DNA of 64,000 bases from positions 62,001-126,000 of the forward strand of contig WNNJ02002767.1 in assembly GCA_012934845.2 (NCBI GenBank), written 5' to 3'. The position numbers and the translations under genes were made by a program. The stretch comes from Pomphorhynchus laevis (lineage: Eukaryota; Acanthocephala; Palaeacanthocephala; Echinorhynchida; Pomphorhynchidae). The notes under the pieces were generated by a model. That model was not told the DNA's origin, searched no databases, and was given only the letters and a program-made list of their open reading frames with translations. Position 1 is the first letter of the stretch, and each line of letters starts with the position of its first letter. Below, one piece after another: positions 46,601-55,466 of this stretch.

Positions 46601-49600
46601 ATTTTTCCGCTGCATTTGACCGCATCTCCATTCCTTTTGTTATCTCTTCTCTCAGGTCCCTCGGGTTGCCTGCGAGAATTGTTAACAGGGTGGAGATACT
46701 GCTGTACACAAAGCGATTTTATTACGACGACCCTGATGCGCGTCAGTTCTACCATATTACAGGTGTGCCTCAAGGCTCCCACCTCTCTCCTATTTTATAT
46801 CTTGCTGCCTCCATCAATCTATTCAAAATATTTAAACGTGATCAACGTCTAGTGGTGTAGTCTGATGACACCACAGCCCTGTTCACTGGACGCAGGTGCA
46901 AAGACGTAGTCTCGGACATCAGCCGCTTCTTTTTAAGATTAAAAGACCAGTTGCCTAAGTCCAACCTTGTTTTAAACTCCGCTAAATCGCCGGTGGTTGT
47001 CTTTCATGGCACCCCTGCTACGAAGCAAAACCTTAAGAGATTATCACTTTCTGCGTTCTCCTCCATATTTGCCTCTGAACCATTCCCCACCTTCACAAGT
47101 CAAGTAAAATACCTGGGGTTCACTGTTTCGGTGAACTGGTCGGCGAAAGCTGACCTAGATAGACTCAAACGTATCCTGAAGAGAGCTAGGTGGGCTCTGA
47201 AACGAGCCCAGCATCTGTCGTTGAAAGGAAAACCCAGGTGCGCCTTTAGGGCACTTGGGATATCTCGGGATTAGTCTTCTTTTCAAGAGGACGTCCCCAG
47301 AGTAAAGGCTAAGGTTTTTTAAGCTCCTCGTCTCTCGTTTACCCAGCATAGTCCGCGCCGATTGGATTCTTCGGGGGGGGGTGAAAGACCCCGGGTGGTT
47401 CAATCGGAAGGCGGCGTGTTGGATTGGTTGGGGGCTCAGATCCCCTTGGATTTGAGGCCTTAAATGGAATAGAATACTATTGCAGACTGAAGATAAAGTA
47501 GAAGAAGAGTGAACTTATTTTCTGTTTGTCTAACTCGTGTTTATTCAATTTGTGTTTTTATTAGTAAATCTTATTATTATAAACTTTGTATATTAAGTAT
47601 CTATGCGGTTGAAACATTTTCATGTGAAAATGTGCTATAGTTTGATACTACGAACAGCCCACATAAATGTTGCTTGATAGAAAACTCTATTTTATAATTA
47701 TTGCAACTAAATCCAATTGCAAACTTAATAGAATTCATAAAAATTGATTTTTATTTTAAATCTTAACTTTATTATTAATATTAATGTTTCAACAGCACAT
47801 AAAAGCATGGCTTAATTGGCTGGTTCACTGCAGAAAAAAAGAAAATATAATAAAAGTATCACAAATACGGAAAAGCAGCTTTCCCCATGGCATCCTCCAT
47901 CCGTAATTTCTTTTTGAATTCGTTGATATTGCTACTGCACACTGTTGACTCTCCAAGCCTATTCCACATAGATACAACTCGCCGATCAAATTGGACAGCT
48001 CGTGATTTTCTTTTTTTTCACGTCGCAGGGTTAAACCATGGCCTCGAAGGATATTGGATGAGCGCAAATGAAGACAATCTCGAAGTGGATGATCCAAATC
48101 ATTAAGAATTTGCCAGACCATACTCATATCGATATACCGGCGGGTTCACGTGACAGTCTCAAGTCTAAGTGCTTTTAATCGATCAGGGTACGACAAAAAT
48201 TTCAGTTGCGGTGCTAGCTTGGTAGCTCTATAAAGTACCCTCTCTGAACTAATATGTTCTTTTGAATTTTGGGGATACACACACGGCGCAGCATATAGAA
48301 GACGGCTCAACACATGAGCAAAGATTAGCGGACGTAGGGCAAATTGATTAAGTGCAATGAAAGTGCGTCGAAGTTGACCGATTATCCCCAACGCATTTGA
48401 ACAAGCATGTTCAGTATGTGTGACGGTACTCAAATCACTGTTTATCCACACTCCCAAGTCCTTATATTTGCTCACTCGTTCTATATCACTGCTTTGAAAG
48501 CTATAATTAACTAAAGATTAAGCATTTCCGCCACGAACACGTAAATGTTTGCATTTTGATATATTTACAATCAACCTATTGAGCAGAGCCCAATTTTCGA
48601 CTTCATCGATATCCCGTTGCAGTTTGACTATATCATTGGGTGAACGAATTGCCCGCCAGATTTTCAAATCGTCTGCATATAAAAGCATCCGAGAATCAAT
48701 AAATTCCGGGATATCGTTGATGTAGACACTAAATAACAATGGACCCAATACTGAACCTTGAGGCACCCCTATATTACATGGCCGCGAAGAAGAGTAAAAA
48801 TTATCTACATGCACACAATAACTACGATTGCTTAAAAACGATTCAATCCATCTAACAAGCAAAAATGGAATGCCACTTTTCTCTAGTTTATTTAGGAGGA
48901 ATCTATGGTCTACTTTGTCAAATGCCTTAGAAAAATCGAAGAATATGATGTCAGTAGCAATTGATACGGCTTTATTAGCTGACCAATCAAGATGGGCTGC
49001 GAGTAGATTAGTAACTATCGAATAACCCTTACGGAAACCATGTTGCTCAGAAGCTATTACATTATTCTCACTATAAAACTTGACCATATAACCATGTATA
49101 ATTCGCTCTAACATTCTACAACATAAGCAAGTAATACTTACTGGTCTATAATTGTCTACTGAAGATCTATCACCCTTTTTGAAGATGGGGTGAATGATCG
49201 ATTGTTTTCACTCTTTTGGAAGATTCGTATCAATAATAGATTGTCGAAATATGTTACAAAGTGGTGTATATATTGAGTCTGCTATTCGACGAAGATATAT
49301 CGAAGGTAACAAATCAGCACCTTTGGAGTTTGTCTCTTTAAGACGATGCAGTTCAGCTAAAACTTTCTCAGGAGTTATCTAATTAGCTATCTAAACTAGG
49401 ATATGAAACACTAGCACCTCTTATTGTCTCACTGTTCTGGATAGGTTCAGAATACTCGTTTGTAGTCTCTTTGTACAAGTAAAAATGCCTTGAGAACATC
49501 TCAGCAAGGTCGTCTTCAATAACGCTATCAAAATATTGGCCAATTGTTTTATTAGCGTTCCTACTACTATTCACATATAGAAAGAGAGCTTTGGGATCAT

Positions 49601-52600
49601 GTCTACAACTATGAGCTAGACCATTTTCAAATAAATAGCGCTTATGTCGCTTTAAAGAATTGAAGAAATTTCTCGCCTGCTTATAAACACCATATTCACA
49701 AAACCAATCGTTCATTGTCATACCAATCGTTCATTGTCATATGCCAATCGTTCATTGTCATACCTTACATAATTATTTACTTCAGAATAATTAGTTATTA
49801 TTTATTATTATTTTATTATTTAATACTTAATTATTTATTTTTTATAATAAAATAATATAATGCTGAAATTTTATTCAGCATTATTTTTAATATAAAAATA
49901 ATATTTTTATAATATACGTAAACTCAATTAGCTGATCTGATGTATATGATCATGTTGACTTATATGGCAATTGCTGAATATATAATTGCCGAGTTAACTA
50001 TTAATTATTATTTACAATTATTTATTTTTTAAATTTCATTTCCCATTATTTTTAATTTATAAATTGCATAAATTACGTAGATTCATTTAGCTGATATGAT
50101 GTTTTATAAGGAGACAGCTTAAGACACTTGCAGATTTGATAAAACAGTATACTTGGGATTTAAATAGCCAACGGGATTTTATTTATTCGTCAATTATGTT
50201 ATTACAATGTTTGAATTTTATTTATTCGTAATTCAATACTTTAATGAATTAGAAAATCAATGTCAGTAAAATTTAAAAACACTTTATTTAGTGACGGTAA
50301 AGTATCACATTCTTCAAATCGTTCATTGTCATACCTTACATAATTATTTACTTCAGAAGCGTAATTGTTTGAATATGGCTGCTCTTTTTAATCAGGAGCG
50401 ACATTTAAAAAAATAAAGTATGATTTATCTTTGTTTTCGCAAACTTGTTGTTTAGTGTAATTCAAAAAAATATTCCCTCTAAGAATTCTATTTGAAACGT
50501 GTCAATTAAGACTAAGGTTTGGAAATTTGTGCACTATTAATTATAACGGATTACCCTGGAAGCTTTATGGTATCTTTTCAGGCTGGAACCGTACAAGATT
50601 TTAAGAAACGATGGAATGCTTCCGGACGGCGCAATTTCGTTCTCTTGGGCAGCTAATTGCATTCTCGTATGGAATTATATGTGCCCGAACACGTTGTCAT
50701 CATCCTACCAGACCTAACGTAACATAAGGGGCGCAGTAGTCAGTAGCGGGGAAGATCGTAAACGGACAAAATACACCGCCATCAATGATCGATTGCTCAA
50801 ATTCGTCCCCATCGCTATAGAGGCTCTAGGCGTCGTAGGGCCCAATGCAGCCTCGTTCTTGATTGCATAGGGTTAACGATGAATGAGAACAGCAGGCGAA
50901 AAACGCTCATCATCCTAATTTATCCAGCATATTAGCGTTGCGATCCAAAGAGACAATGCTGCCTGTTTAATGAAAGCAGAATAAATCAATACCGCATCCC
51001 TAAATAATGCTAGTGTACTATAGCTACCTAAACAAATTTACGGGTATAAATTACAATTGTTCAATCTAAATGAGTCCAAGTCATAATGACGATCGGATTA
51101 TGTCAAATTCCTTCAGAAAATGAGCATGTGCATTACTGACGATACAAACTTAAAGCGAGATAGTTTTCGATTGCAAGCCTTGTTTCTATTATAGCAATAT
51201 CCATTGTAATCAATATTAAAACAAAAATGCTGAGTATAGATTTAACTCTCCTCAAATATTGAAATTTTAATATTTAATTGCTATTTATAAACGTTAAAAA
51301 AATTTAGTTAATTTTGCCATCAACATATTTTTGCATCATTAACAAATCCTGTCAATAATTTGTCTTTTATTCAATGACTGTATATGTTGATTGTCATTGC
51401 AACATCATATTGCTGACACAGATGTGCTTTTGGTGCACCTGAACGATCTCGGGACTAGTATTATTTTCAAGATCACGTCTCTCAGATATTTTAAGCTCCT
51501 CATGTCGAGGCTACTGCCTGTCGTGCGCTCCGATTGGGCCCTTTGTTGTGTAAAGATGTATAGGGCCCTTTGTTGTGTAAAGGTCGCCCAGGTGTACTTC
51601 TGGTACACCTGGGCGACCTCGGCACTAGTATTCTTTTCAATGATAAGTCAATATAACATGCACAGTTTATATCGACACTCGTTTGTAATTGTAACAGAGC
51701 CGTGTTATAATAAATGGTTTTCTTAAATCACAAAAACAGAACATGCACCAAATAAGAAATATACAAGGAGTTCAAATCTATTAATAACGACATATTCAAA
51801 GTAAGTTGAATTTTATTTAAATCTAATGAGCTTCCCCATTAAAGACGCTCTTAAACGTTGTCGAGCTAAGTATAAGGTCTCCGCAAAAAGTGAAGAACTT
51901 TATAAACTCCTTTTTGAAGCCATTCGCGGGTCTATATCTTGATAGAATAGTCTATCAAGATATAGTTATAGTCATAGTTGTAGCCTTTCGCTACAACTAC
52001 GATAGACAATACCATGATTTTGGTGAGAAATGCACATGACTCATTCAAACAATGTAACCTACCCATTGCCAAAAGTGTCGATAATAGGGACACTAGGGAT
52101 CTTCTTGTTTCGAAGCGATATGTCCCACATGTACTGGATGTGGGCATGAGGGTTGTTGCCCCTAGTAATAAGATATTACATGTATCAACTGTGGGTTGCA
52201 TCACCCGGCATTTTTTAAAACAAATAGGGTTATTCAAGGACTATCAAAGCCGGCACGTGAAGAAGACTTCTGCAGCACCGAGGACATTCTCCGAAGCCGT
52301 AGGGACAAACATTTCGGGTCTTGAATCCTCTGTGATTGATTCCTCCTACTCGATGAACAGAGAATTCGATGGAGTAAAAGTCCCTAATAGATTTAAGATT
52401 TGTCAAACAAACAAAAAACTTGGAAACCTTGCTATTGAAAAACCTCTACGATGTTAACTCCGTCCTTTCTACCGATAGCTCAAGTAAATACAAATACAGG
52501 AACCTCTTCCGAAAACGGTACAAATAATATTAAAATGTCGAAGAAATAAGGGAAATAAAAATCGGGACATGATGATTCTCCGTCCGCTAGCTGCACCAAC

Positions 52601-55466
52601 AAAGCTAATTGGGTTAGCCGCCAAATGTTGAGATTAGAAAATGGAAGGGTAACCTTTCTAGTGCTGGCTCCAACTAGTCGGCTTGCAGCACCCATCTGTT
52701 GCTTCTGCTCTTTGCCTTCTATCAGGTTTGGATGCAGATGTAATAGTCATTTTGGAGACTAAATCGATCCGGTATCCCCACTACATTACTCGATTTAAAC
52801 TAATGCATATAACCGCCCACTATACTTACTATATAACCCCGTCTTACTTGTCTTCATCTCAAGATATATAACCTTACTCAAAAACTCTTTAAGATCCTCC
52901 CTCTTACTGAATTTCCATTGTTCCTACCTGCCTCGTTTAGCTATAACACTTTGTAAGAACGGTAAACGCATAATCATAGCCAATATCAATATTCGACCAG
53001 GGGAGATCGTAACACTGTCCCCGACATTTTATTGCACAACAACTAATTCTCTCCTTGACATTCTACTGCTTCATGAAAAGTGGCTGTTAAAGCCCTTCTA
53101 TATTCAGCAGTCACGCCAACAACTATCCACCTCACATGACCTACTTCGTTGGCGGCTTAAGGATGATAAGCTGGTAAGGAGGATGTTCCACATTGATGCA
53201 ATCAGTAGCCTACCTCCAGCAGCTATTGGGCTCTTCCATGTTGTAGGAATAAAGAGTTTACCCGATTAAATTCTTACATCATTTCGCAAGCTACCGGGAT
53301 TTTTTCGACTACCTATAAAGGTCGCATTTTCAACCCCACTTCGACGAAACTTAAGGTCCTAGTCAAAATGCTTCACCTTCCCAATTTATTGATTCCTTCA
53401 AACAGGCTCTAAAGAATATTGGAATTCTAGGTATATGCTTAAACTGGGTAGAGATAAGGCATAAATTGATAGCCATAACACTTCCCAGTATTCCCTTTTA
53501 AAGATATTCGAGAAGGAGAAATTTGTCTGCTGCAGGGAGAGAGCATCGGGTTGGATTGGCAACATAGGCCTTGATGAAGTTTGGAGGACTTACTATCCCT
53601 TCATAATTATGAAGCTACTCCCACTTCCCAAACAATCGCTTCTCGGGGTGACTTGAGGATTAGGGATTTATCTGTTACTGATATCCTGAATTCTTGGGAA
53701 CCACTTCCTGGAAGCTCCACAACCCATTCGACACTCTCCACTCGTGTCTGTCAGCTTTTAACAGACAGTCAGAGAGTGGAAGTCGCTATCACATTGCTTT
53801 TAGCCCTAGTCTAATATTACAGACATTTACATCAACCCTCGAATATTTTTAGAATAAAAGAGGCTAGTTATATGTCCTAAAAATCTGCAGCCTATTTCGA
53901 TTCAAAAATCCCTTATCTTCATGTTCAAATAATGCTTGCCCGTAAAATTCGCCATCATTTAAGTAGGCGAAATTATATCGAACCGAGTTTTCATTGGTTT
54001 GTAGAAAAGTTGCTCGGTTTATTCAGCAATATATAGGGCATCGGTTTTGCACAGATAACATTCATTAGCTTGCTGTGACTGTGTTTCTTGAATTATCCGC
54101 TGCATTGGACTACGTCTCCATTGTATTTGTTATCTCTTCTCTCAGATTCCTCTTGTTGCCTGCTAAAATTGCTAATAGGGAGGAGATATTGCTGTACACT
54201 AAGCAATTCTTCTATGAAGACGACCCTGAGGAGTGTCAGTTTTACTCACTTACAGGTGTGCCTCAAGGCTCCGCACTTTCTTCGAGTTTATTTCTTGCTG
54301 TCTCCATTGTTATTTTTGAACCTTTTAGGTGTGATAAAACCTAATGGTATACGCTGACGATATACATCCTTCTCTATACGCAGGAGCAAAGATATAGTCT
54401 CTGCCATCAGCAGTTTCTTCATAAGATTAAAAACAGTTAACCCTCTTCTGATCTTCTCAATTTCTTTAAATCGCGGGTGGATGTCCTTCATGGCATCCCT
54501 GTGACCAAGATAAAAGTTAAAGAGAATAGCAATCTCTTTTCTCTCTTGTATTATAAATAATCAACTCCTTCCAATCTTCGTGCATCGAGTAAGATACTTG
54601 AGGTTTACTATTTCGTTTAAATGGACTTCTGGATCCCACTTGAATAAACTTAAGAATGCCATAAAGAGCTAGGTGTGCCCTAAAACTGGCCCAATGTCTG
54701 TCATTAAGTGAGAGTGTCAAGATGTGCTTTTGGTGCACCTGAAAGATCTCGGGACTAGTATTCTTTTCAAGATCACGTCTCTCAGATTTTTTAAGCTCCT
54801 CATGTCGAGGGTACTGCCTGTCGTGCGCTCCGATTGGGTCCTTTGTTGTGTAAAATACCTTAGATTATTAGTCGGAGATTGTCGCGTTGGTATTAGCTGG
54901 TGGGTTCTGATCCCACTTCATCACTATAGAAGACACAACAACAAAGATATGACGGGAATCTTGCACATTTAGTCTTCTGTTTCCTGAAGTTGGTTTTTCC
55001 TATTGGGTGCATGATTTATTTTTTATTAGGGAAACATTATTTATCCAATGAGCGATGTTATTATTAAATAAATAAAATTTATTGTATACTTATTAAGACC
55101 TGGTATTATAAAAATATTGAAAATAATTATTTTTCATGAAAATACATAAAAAATACATAAATTCATAAAACAACGTTTAATACCTTCAAAATGATCAAAC
55201 TGATTGTGCTCTGTGGGTTTCACTTGCATTGAATTATGTGTATCATCACTTTGTTGTTTAGATCTACTTTGTAATTCGTATAACTGATCTCTGGGAATTA
55301 TTTCCGGAATTAATGCTTTTCCAGCCAAACTAATAACTCTGACTACCCGATCACTCTTGTTGTCAATTGCGGATAGTATTCTGTGACTCATTAAGATGAA
55401 GCAAGTTATCCATCCGAACATTAAAGCATACATCATCTTTTTCAGCCACACTCTTTTGATTATCAT
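28500..55466 (-). CDS. GALNT: Polypeptide N-acetylgalactosaminyltransferase (GALNT/PGANT family)
   Basis: Eleven exons join with consistent phases to 603 codons. The enzyme is a Golgi type II membrane protein that starts mucin-type O-glycosylation by adding GalNAc to Ser/Thr. Domains in order: short cytosolic tail and membrane anchor (about 11-28), a stem to about 94, then the GT-A catalytic part with [37 protein letters not shown], the metal-binding DxH motif as D249-S-H251, the [11 protein letters not shown] and WGGEN (W357) gal/GalNAc-transferase block, and CSHVGH (380-385). A ricin-type lectin domain ends the protein with CLD at 484-486 and again at 524-526; the third repeat reads CLA. 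Six of ten introns are 43-56 nt; the others (2.1-13.9 kb) are filled with transposable elements. Length suits the family. I cannot say which paralogue it is. Confidence 0.93.
28684..28830 (-). CDS. GALNT: GALNT exon 10 (lectin repeat beta)
   Basis: Residues 509-557: [13 protein letters not shown] and [14 protein letters not shown], the second repeat with CLD and QLW. Confidence 0.93.
28880..28978 (-). CDS. GALNT: GALNT exon 9 (lectin repeat alpha)
   Basis: Residues 476-508: [16 protein letters not shown] and [10 protein letters not shown], the first ricin-type repeat with its CLD motif. Confidence 0.93.
29026..29163 (-). CDS. GALNT: GALNT exon 8
   Basis: Residues 430-475: [20 protein letters not shown] and [10 protein letters not shown], the linker between the catalytic and lectin domains. 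Confidence 0.93.
29164..30179. other. GALNT intron 7, right part
   Basis: AT-rich intronic DNA without a recognised element. Confidence 0.5.
30180..31200 (+). repeat. Tandem-like array with two alternating modules
   Basis: Module 1 (around CATATTGACAAATCA and GGCAACATCA, then GATGATCTAATAAATC) occurs at 30181-30280 and 30665-30775. Module 2 (GTGTTTTGTTTTGCAAATAA, then an A/T-only stretch through AATATGCAAATATTTTTATA) occurs at about 30345-30480, 30577-30655, 30797-30930 and 31083-31190. Spacing is irregular. No coding potential is visible. Confidence 0.7.
31543..31872. repeat. Fold-back element with ~120-bp inverted arms
   Basis: The left arm starts TATAGAGAATCCAGCAAGTC and the right arm ends with the complement near GACTGGCTGGATTCTCTATA-type sequence (31827-31872). 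Arms of about 120 bp pair with roughly 80 percent identity over a centre of about 90 bp. It has the form of a MITE or fold-back element. Confidence 0.65.
31873..33085 (-). mobile_element. RTE-type LINE fragment (RT domain)
   Basis: The minus strand encodes RT blocks of the RTE group: [62 protein letters not shown], then after a decayed stretch [28 protein letters not shown] (catalytic YADD) and [11 protein letters not shown]. Frames shift several times, so it is dead. The endonuclease is not seen. Confidence 0.75.
33481..33666 (-). CDS. GALNT: GALNT exon 7
   Basis: Residues 368-429: [31 protein letters not shown], and [22 protein letters not shown] carries the third metal-binding histidine. 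Confidence 0.94.
33667..34129. other. GALNT intron 6, right end
   Basis: AT-rich DNA without a recognised element. Confidence 0.5.
34130..36335 (-). mobile_element. Reverse-transcriptase element of unresolved clade, copy 1
   Basis: The minus strand holds, in order, [20 protein letters not shown], a [15 protein letters not shown] stretch, [20 protein letters not shown] (about 35870), [31 protein letters not shown] (RT motif A), a decayed YADD region near 35400, [10 protein letters not shown] (about 34930), then [20 protein letters not shown] and [13 protein letters not shown] (34240-34400), and finally a [10 protein letters not shown] block. This order is that of a widespread invertebrate RT family whose C-terminus has a DVRVFNP-type, nuclease-like domain. 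I do not know its formal clade. Many stops and shifts; dead. Confidence 0.6.
36336..36500. other. AT-rich spacer between the two RT-family pieces
   Basis: Short ATATTATT repeats around 36400-36470 separate the pieces; nothing else is seen. Confidence 0.5.
36501..37560 (-). mobile_element. Same RT family, C-terminal piece, copy 2
   Basis: This reads [12 protein letters not shown], then [42 protein letters not shown] (about 37080-37270), and ends with [13 protein letters not shown] and [11 protein letters not shown] (36530-36770). These blocks belong downstream of the RT core in copy 1, yet here they lie upstream of it, so this is a second, separate copy. Confidence 0.55.
37561..38213. other. 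GALNT intron 6, left end
   Basis: No element recognised; a two-copy A/T motif occurs near 37890-37990. Confidence 0.45.
38214..38331 (-). CDS. GALNT: GALNT exon 6 (WGGEN block)
   Basis: Residues 328-367: [20 protein letters not shown] and [11 protein letters not shown], the acceptor-binding gal/GalNAc-T motif. Donor GTTAGA. Confidence 0.94.
38377..38590 (-). CDS. GALNT: GALNT exon 5
   Basis: Residues 257-328: [46 protein letters not shown]. Part of this exon and the 45-nt intron after it are duplicated in inverted orientation at 39841-40005. Confidence 0.95.
39170..39600 (+). mobile_element. Naiad-like Penelope element, C-terminal fragment
   Basis: The plus strand carries [41 protein letters not shown] and [19 protein letters not shown], ending in [13 protein letters not shown]. 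It is the best copy of the C-terminus of this family here. The last about 40 bp (TTTAAACTAGGTTACTATAA) are duplicated once. Confidence 0.75.
39841..40005 (+). pseudogene. Inverted partial copy of GALNT exon 5 and intron 5
   Basis: About 165 bp on the plus strand match the minus-strand segment 38333-38497: the last 121 bp of exon 5 plus nearly all of the 45-nt intron 5. By eye identity is about 93-94 percent. The copy has one extra T in the TTTAAC run, which breaks the frame, and GTTGGC in place of donor GTAGGC. It lies in intron 4 of the same gene, antisense to the transcript. It is a dead duplicate, not an alternative exon. Confidence 0.88.
40006..40659. other. GALNT intron 4 next to exon 4
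   Basis: Includes a 12-bp perfect hairpin (CCATAACAATAT with its complement, about 40420-40452) and GC-richer DNA at 40330-40490 that looks like a transposon remnant, not classified. Confidence 0.4.
40660..40824 (-). CDS. GALNT: GALNT exon 4 (DxH motif)
   Basis: Residues 202-256, with [20 protein letters not shown] and FLDSHCE. The DSH triad binds the manganese ion and UDP. Confidence 0.95.
40872..41038 (-). CDS. GALNT: GALNT exon 3 (catalytic start)
   Basis: Residues 146-201, with [19 protein letters not shown] and [10 protein letters not shown], the UDP-GalNAc binding region. Flanking introns are 56 and 47 nt. Confidence 0.95.
41095..41248 (-). CDS. GALNT: GALNT exon 2
   Basis: Residues 95-145: [20 protein letters not shown] to FPDFRDPE. 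The donor is GTACGT inside an AGAGTACGT stretch; this choice gives RDPECK across the junction, as the family requires. Confidence 0.92.
41249..41480. other. GALNT intron 1, beginning next to exon 2
   Basis: AT-rich DNA; nothing recognised. Confidence 0.4.
41481..42490 (-). repeat. Internally duplicated module of unknown origin
   Basis: A block containing GAACAATAATAACTTTTTGA and ACACTCGTTTTAAAG occurs at 41640-41690 and 42190-42240. Part of it (TTGACACTCGTTTTAAA, then TTAAGCCATATTGGGCAG) recurs at 42300-42345, and GCACGAATACAGCTAACA recurs at 41710 and 42449. Minus-strand frames of 90 and 132 codons cover the blocks, but I recognise no domain. It may be a rearranged mobile element. Confidence 0.45.
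42491..42786. other. GALNT intron 1, unclassified
   Basis: No element recognised. Confidence 0.4.
42787..42872 (+). mobile_element. Solo LINE-A 3' tail with tRNA-like boxes
   Basis: This segment matches the last about 85 bp of LINE-A (47381-47465). It contains TGGTTCAGTCGAAGG, like a pol III A box, and about 35 nt on GGCTCAGATCCC, like a B box. No LINE-A coding sequence precedes it, so it is either a severely 5'-truncated LINE copy or a SINE sharing the LINE tail. Confidence 0.6.
42873..43784. other. GALNT intron 1, unclassified
   Basis: AT-rich DNA without a recognised element. Confidence 0.45.
47233..47262 (+). promoter_or_regulatory. LINE-A 3' UTR stem-loop
   Basis: CCCAGGTGCGCCTTTAGGGC followed by ACTTGGG folds into a stem of about nine pairs. 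The same position is stem-forming, with different bases, in copies at 51588-51612, 54721-54740 and 63625-63650, and is followed in each by an ATCTCGGGA-like box. It may be the RT recognition structure. Confidence 0.45.
47381..47465 (+). other. tRNA-like 3' terminus of LINE-A
   Basis: GTGAAAGACCCCGGGTGGTT leads into TGGTTCAATCGGAAGG (A-box-like) and GGCTCAGATCCCC (B-box-like), about 35 nt apart, the spacing seen in tRNAs. It is shared with 42787-42872 and, more diverged, 63770-63840. Confidence 0.5.
47466..47819. other. GALNT intron 1, unclassified
   Basis: AT-rich DNA between two LINEs; nothing recognised. Confidence 0.45.
47820..50430 (-). mobile_element. CR1/jockey-like LINE, interrupted copy
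   Basis: The minus strand carries, from high to low coordinate, [14 protein letters not shown] (about 50320-50358), an AT-rich insert, [20 protein letters not shown] and [14 protein letters not shown] (49383-49721), then the [51 protein letters not shown] and [11 protein letters not shown] (48518-49114), then [13 protein letters not shown] and [12 protein letters not shown] (48146-48475), and [18 protein letters not shown] (47825-48127). A few frameshifts separate the blocks. It is younger-looking than LINE-A. Confidence 0.8.
49746..50358. repeat. AT-rich insert flanked by 42-bp direct repeats
   Basis: The 42-bp segment at 49746-49787 (starting AATCGTTCATTGTCATACCT) is repeated exactly at 50317-50358, on either side of about 530 bp of AT-rich DNA within the CR1-like LINE. 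The left side also has two further tandem copies of the AATCGTTCATTGTCAT core (49707-49745). The insert carries the GTAAACTCAATTAGCTGAT module known from 28110 and 30510. Confidence 0.8.
50570..51010 (+). mobile_element. RT-element C-terminal fragment (nuclease-like end)
   Basis: The plus strand reads [67 protein letters not shown], and [14 protein letters not shown]. This order (RPDG, WDxTC, FxPIAxETLG, IQRGNAAS) is the C-terminus of a widespread invertebrate RT element family. The WD of the putative nuclease site reads WN here, and stops interrupt the frame. Confidence 0.55.
51011..51416. other. GALNT intron 1, unclassified
   Basis: No element recognised. Confidence 0.45.
51417..51655 (+). 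mobile_element. LINE-A 3' UTR pieces
   Basis: Positions 51417-51560 match the 3' UTR of the copy at 54719-54862 almost exactly. A 20-base piece, GGGCCCTTTGTTGTGTAAAG, is repeated in tandem (51536 and 51563). A second 3' UTR start follows, introduced by a perfect palindrome at 51581-51619. Confidence 0.7.
51827..54960 (+). mobile_element. LINE-A, deleted copy
   Basis: ORF1-like frames at 51827-51943 and 52014-52457 are followed by an endonuclease start ([19 protein letters not shown], about 52735), the RT from 53570 ([45 protein letters not shown]), a YADD box near 54350 and the 3' UTR at 54719. The endonuclease has a large internal deletion. The reverse-strand frames here are shadows. Confidence 0.7.
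55184..55466 (-). CDS. GALNT: GALNT exon 1 (signal anchor and stem)
   Basis: Residues 1-94. [20 protein letters not shown] and the next residues form a basic tail and a single membrane segment, as in Golgi type II enzymes; a polar stem follows. Ends in phase 1 before GTATTA. Confidence 0.88.

Larger units (their letters stand above)
43785..47465 (+). mobile_element. LINE-A, near full-length dead copy
   Basis: This is the most complete copy of the window's main non-LTR family. ORF1 spans about 43785-44980 and includes an RRM-like stretch ([20 protein letters not shown]) and a CxxC-type segment ([11 protein letters not shown]). The endonuclease begins at 45009 with [12 protein letters not shown] and has VIVLQETWS and ILGDFND. 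The RT follows, with [41 protein letters not shown] (motif A), [15 protein letters not shown] and SDD at about 46860. The 3' UTR has a stem-loop and a tRNA-like tail. Several stops and frameshifts break the ORFs, one at the tyrosine of the YxDD box. The clade is unsettled; jockey/I-like is likely. Confidence 0.82.

Noticed and set aside
52014-52457. 147-codon plus-strand frame as a possible host gene
   Set aside because: It lies exactly where LINE-A ORF1 should be, in the same orientation and followed by LINE-A endonuclease sequence.
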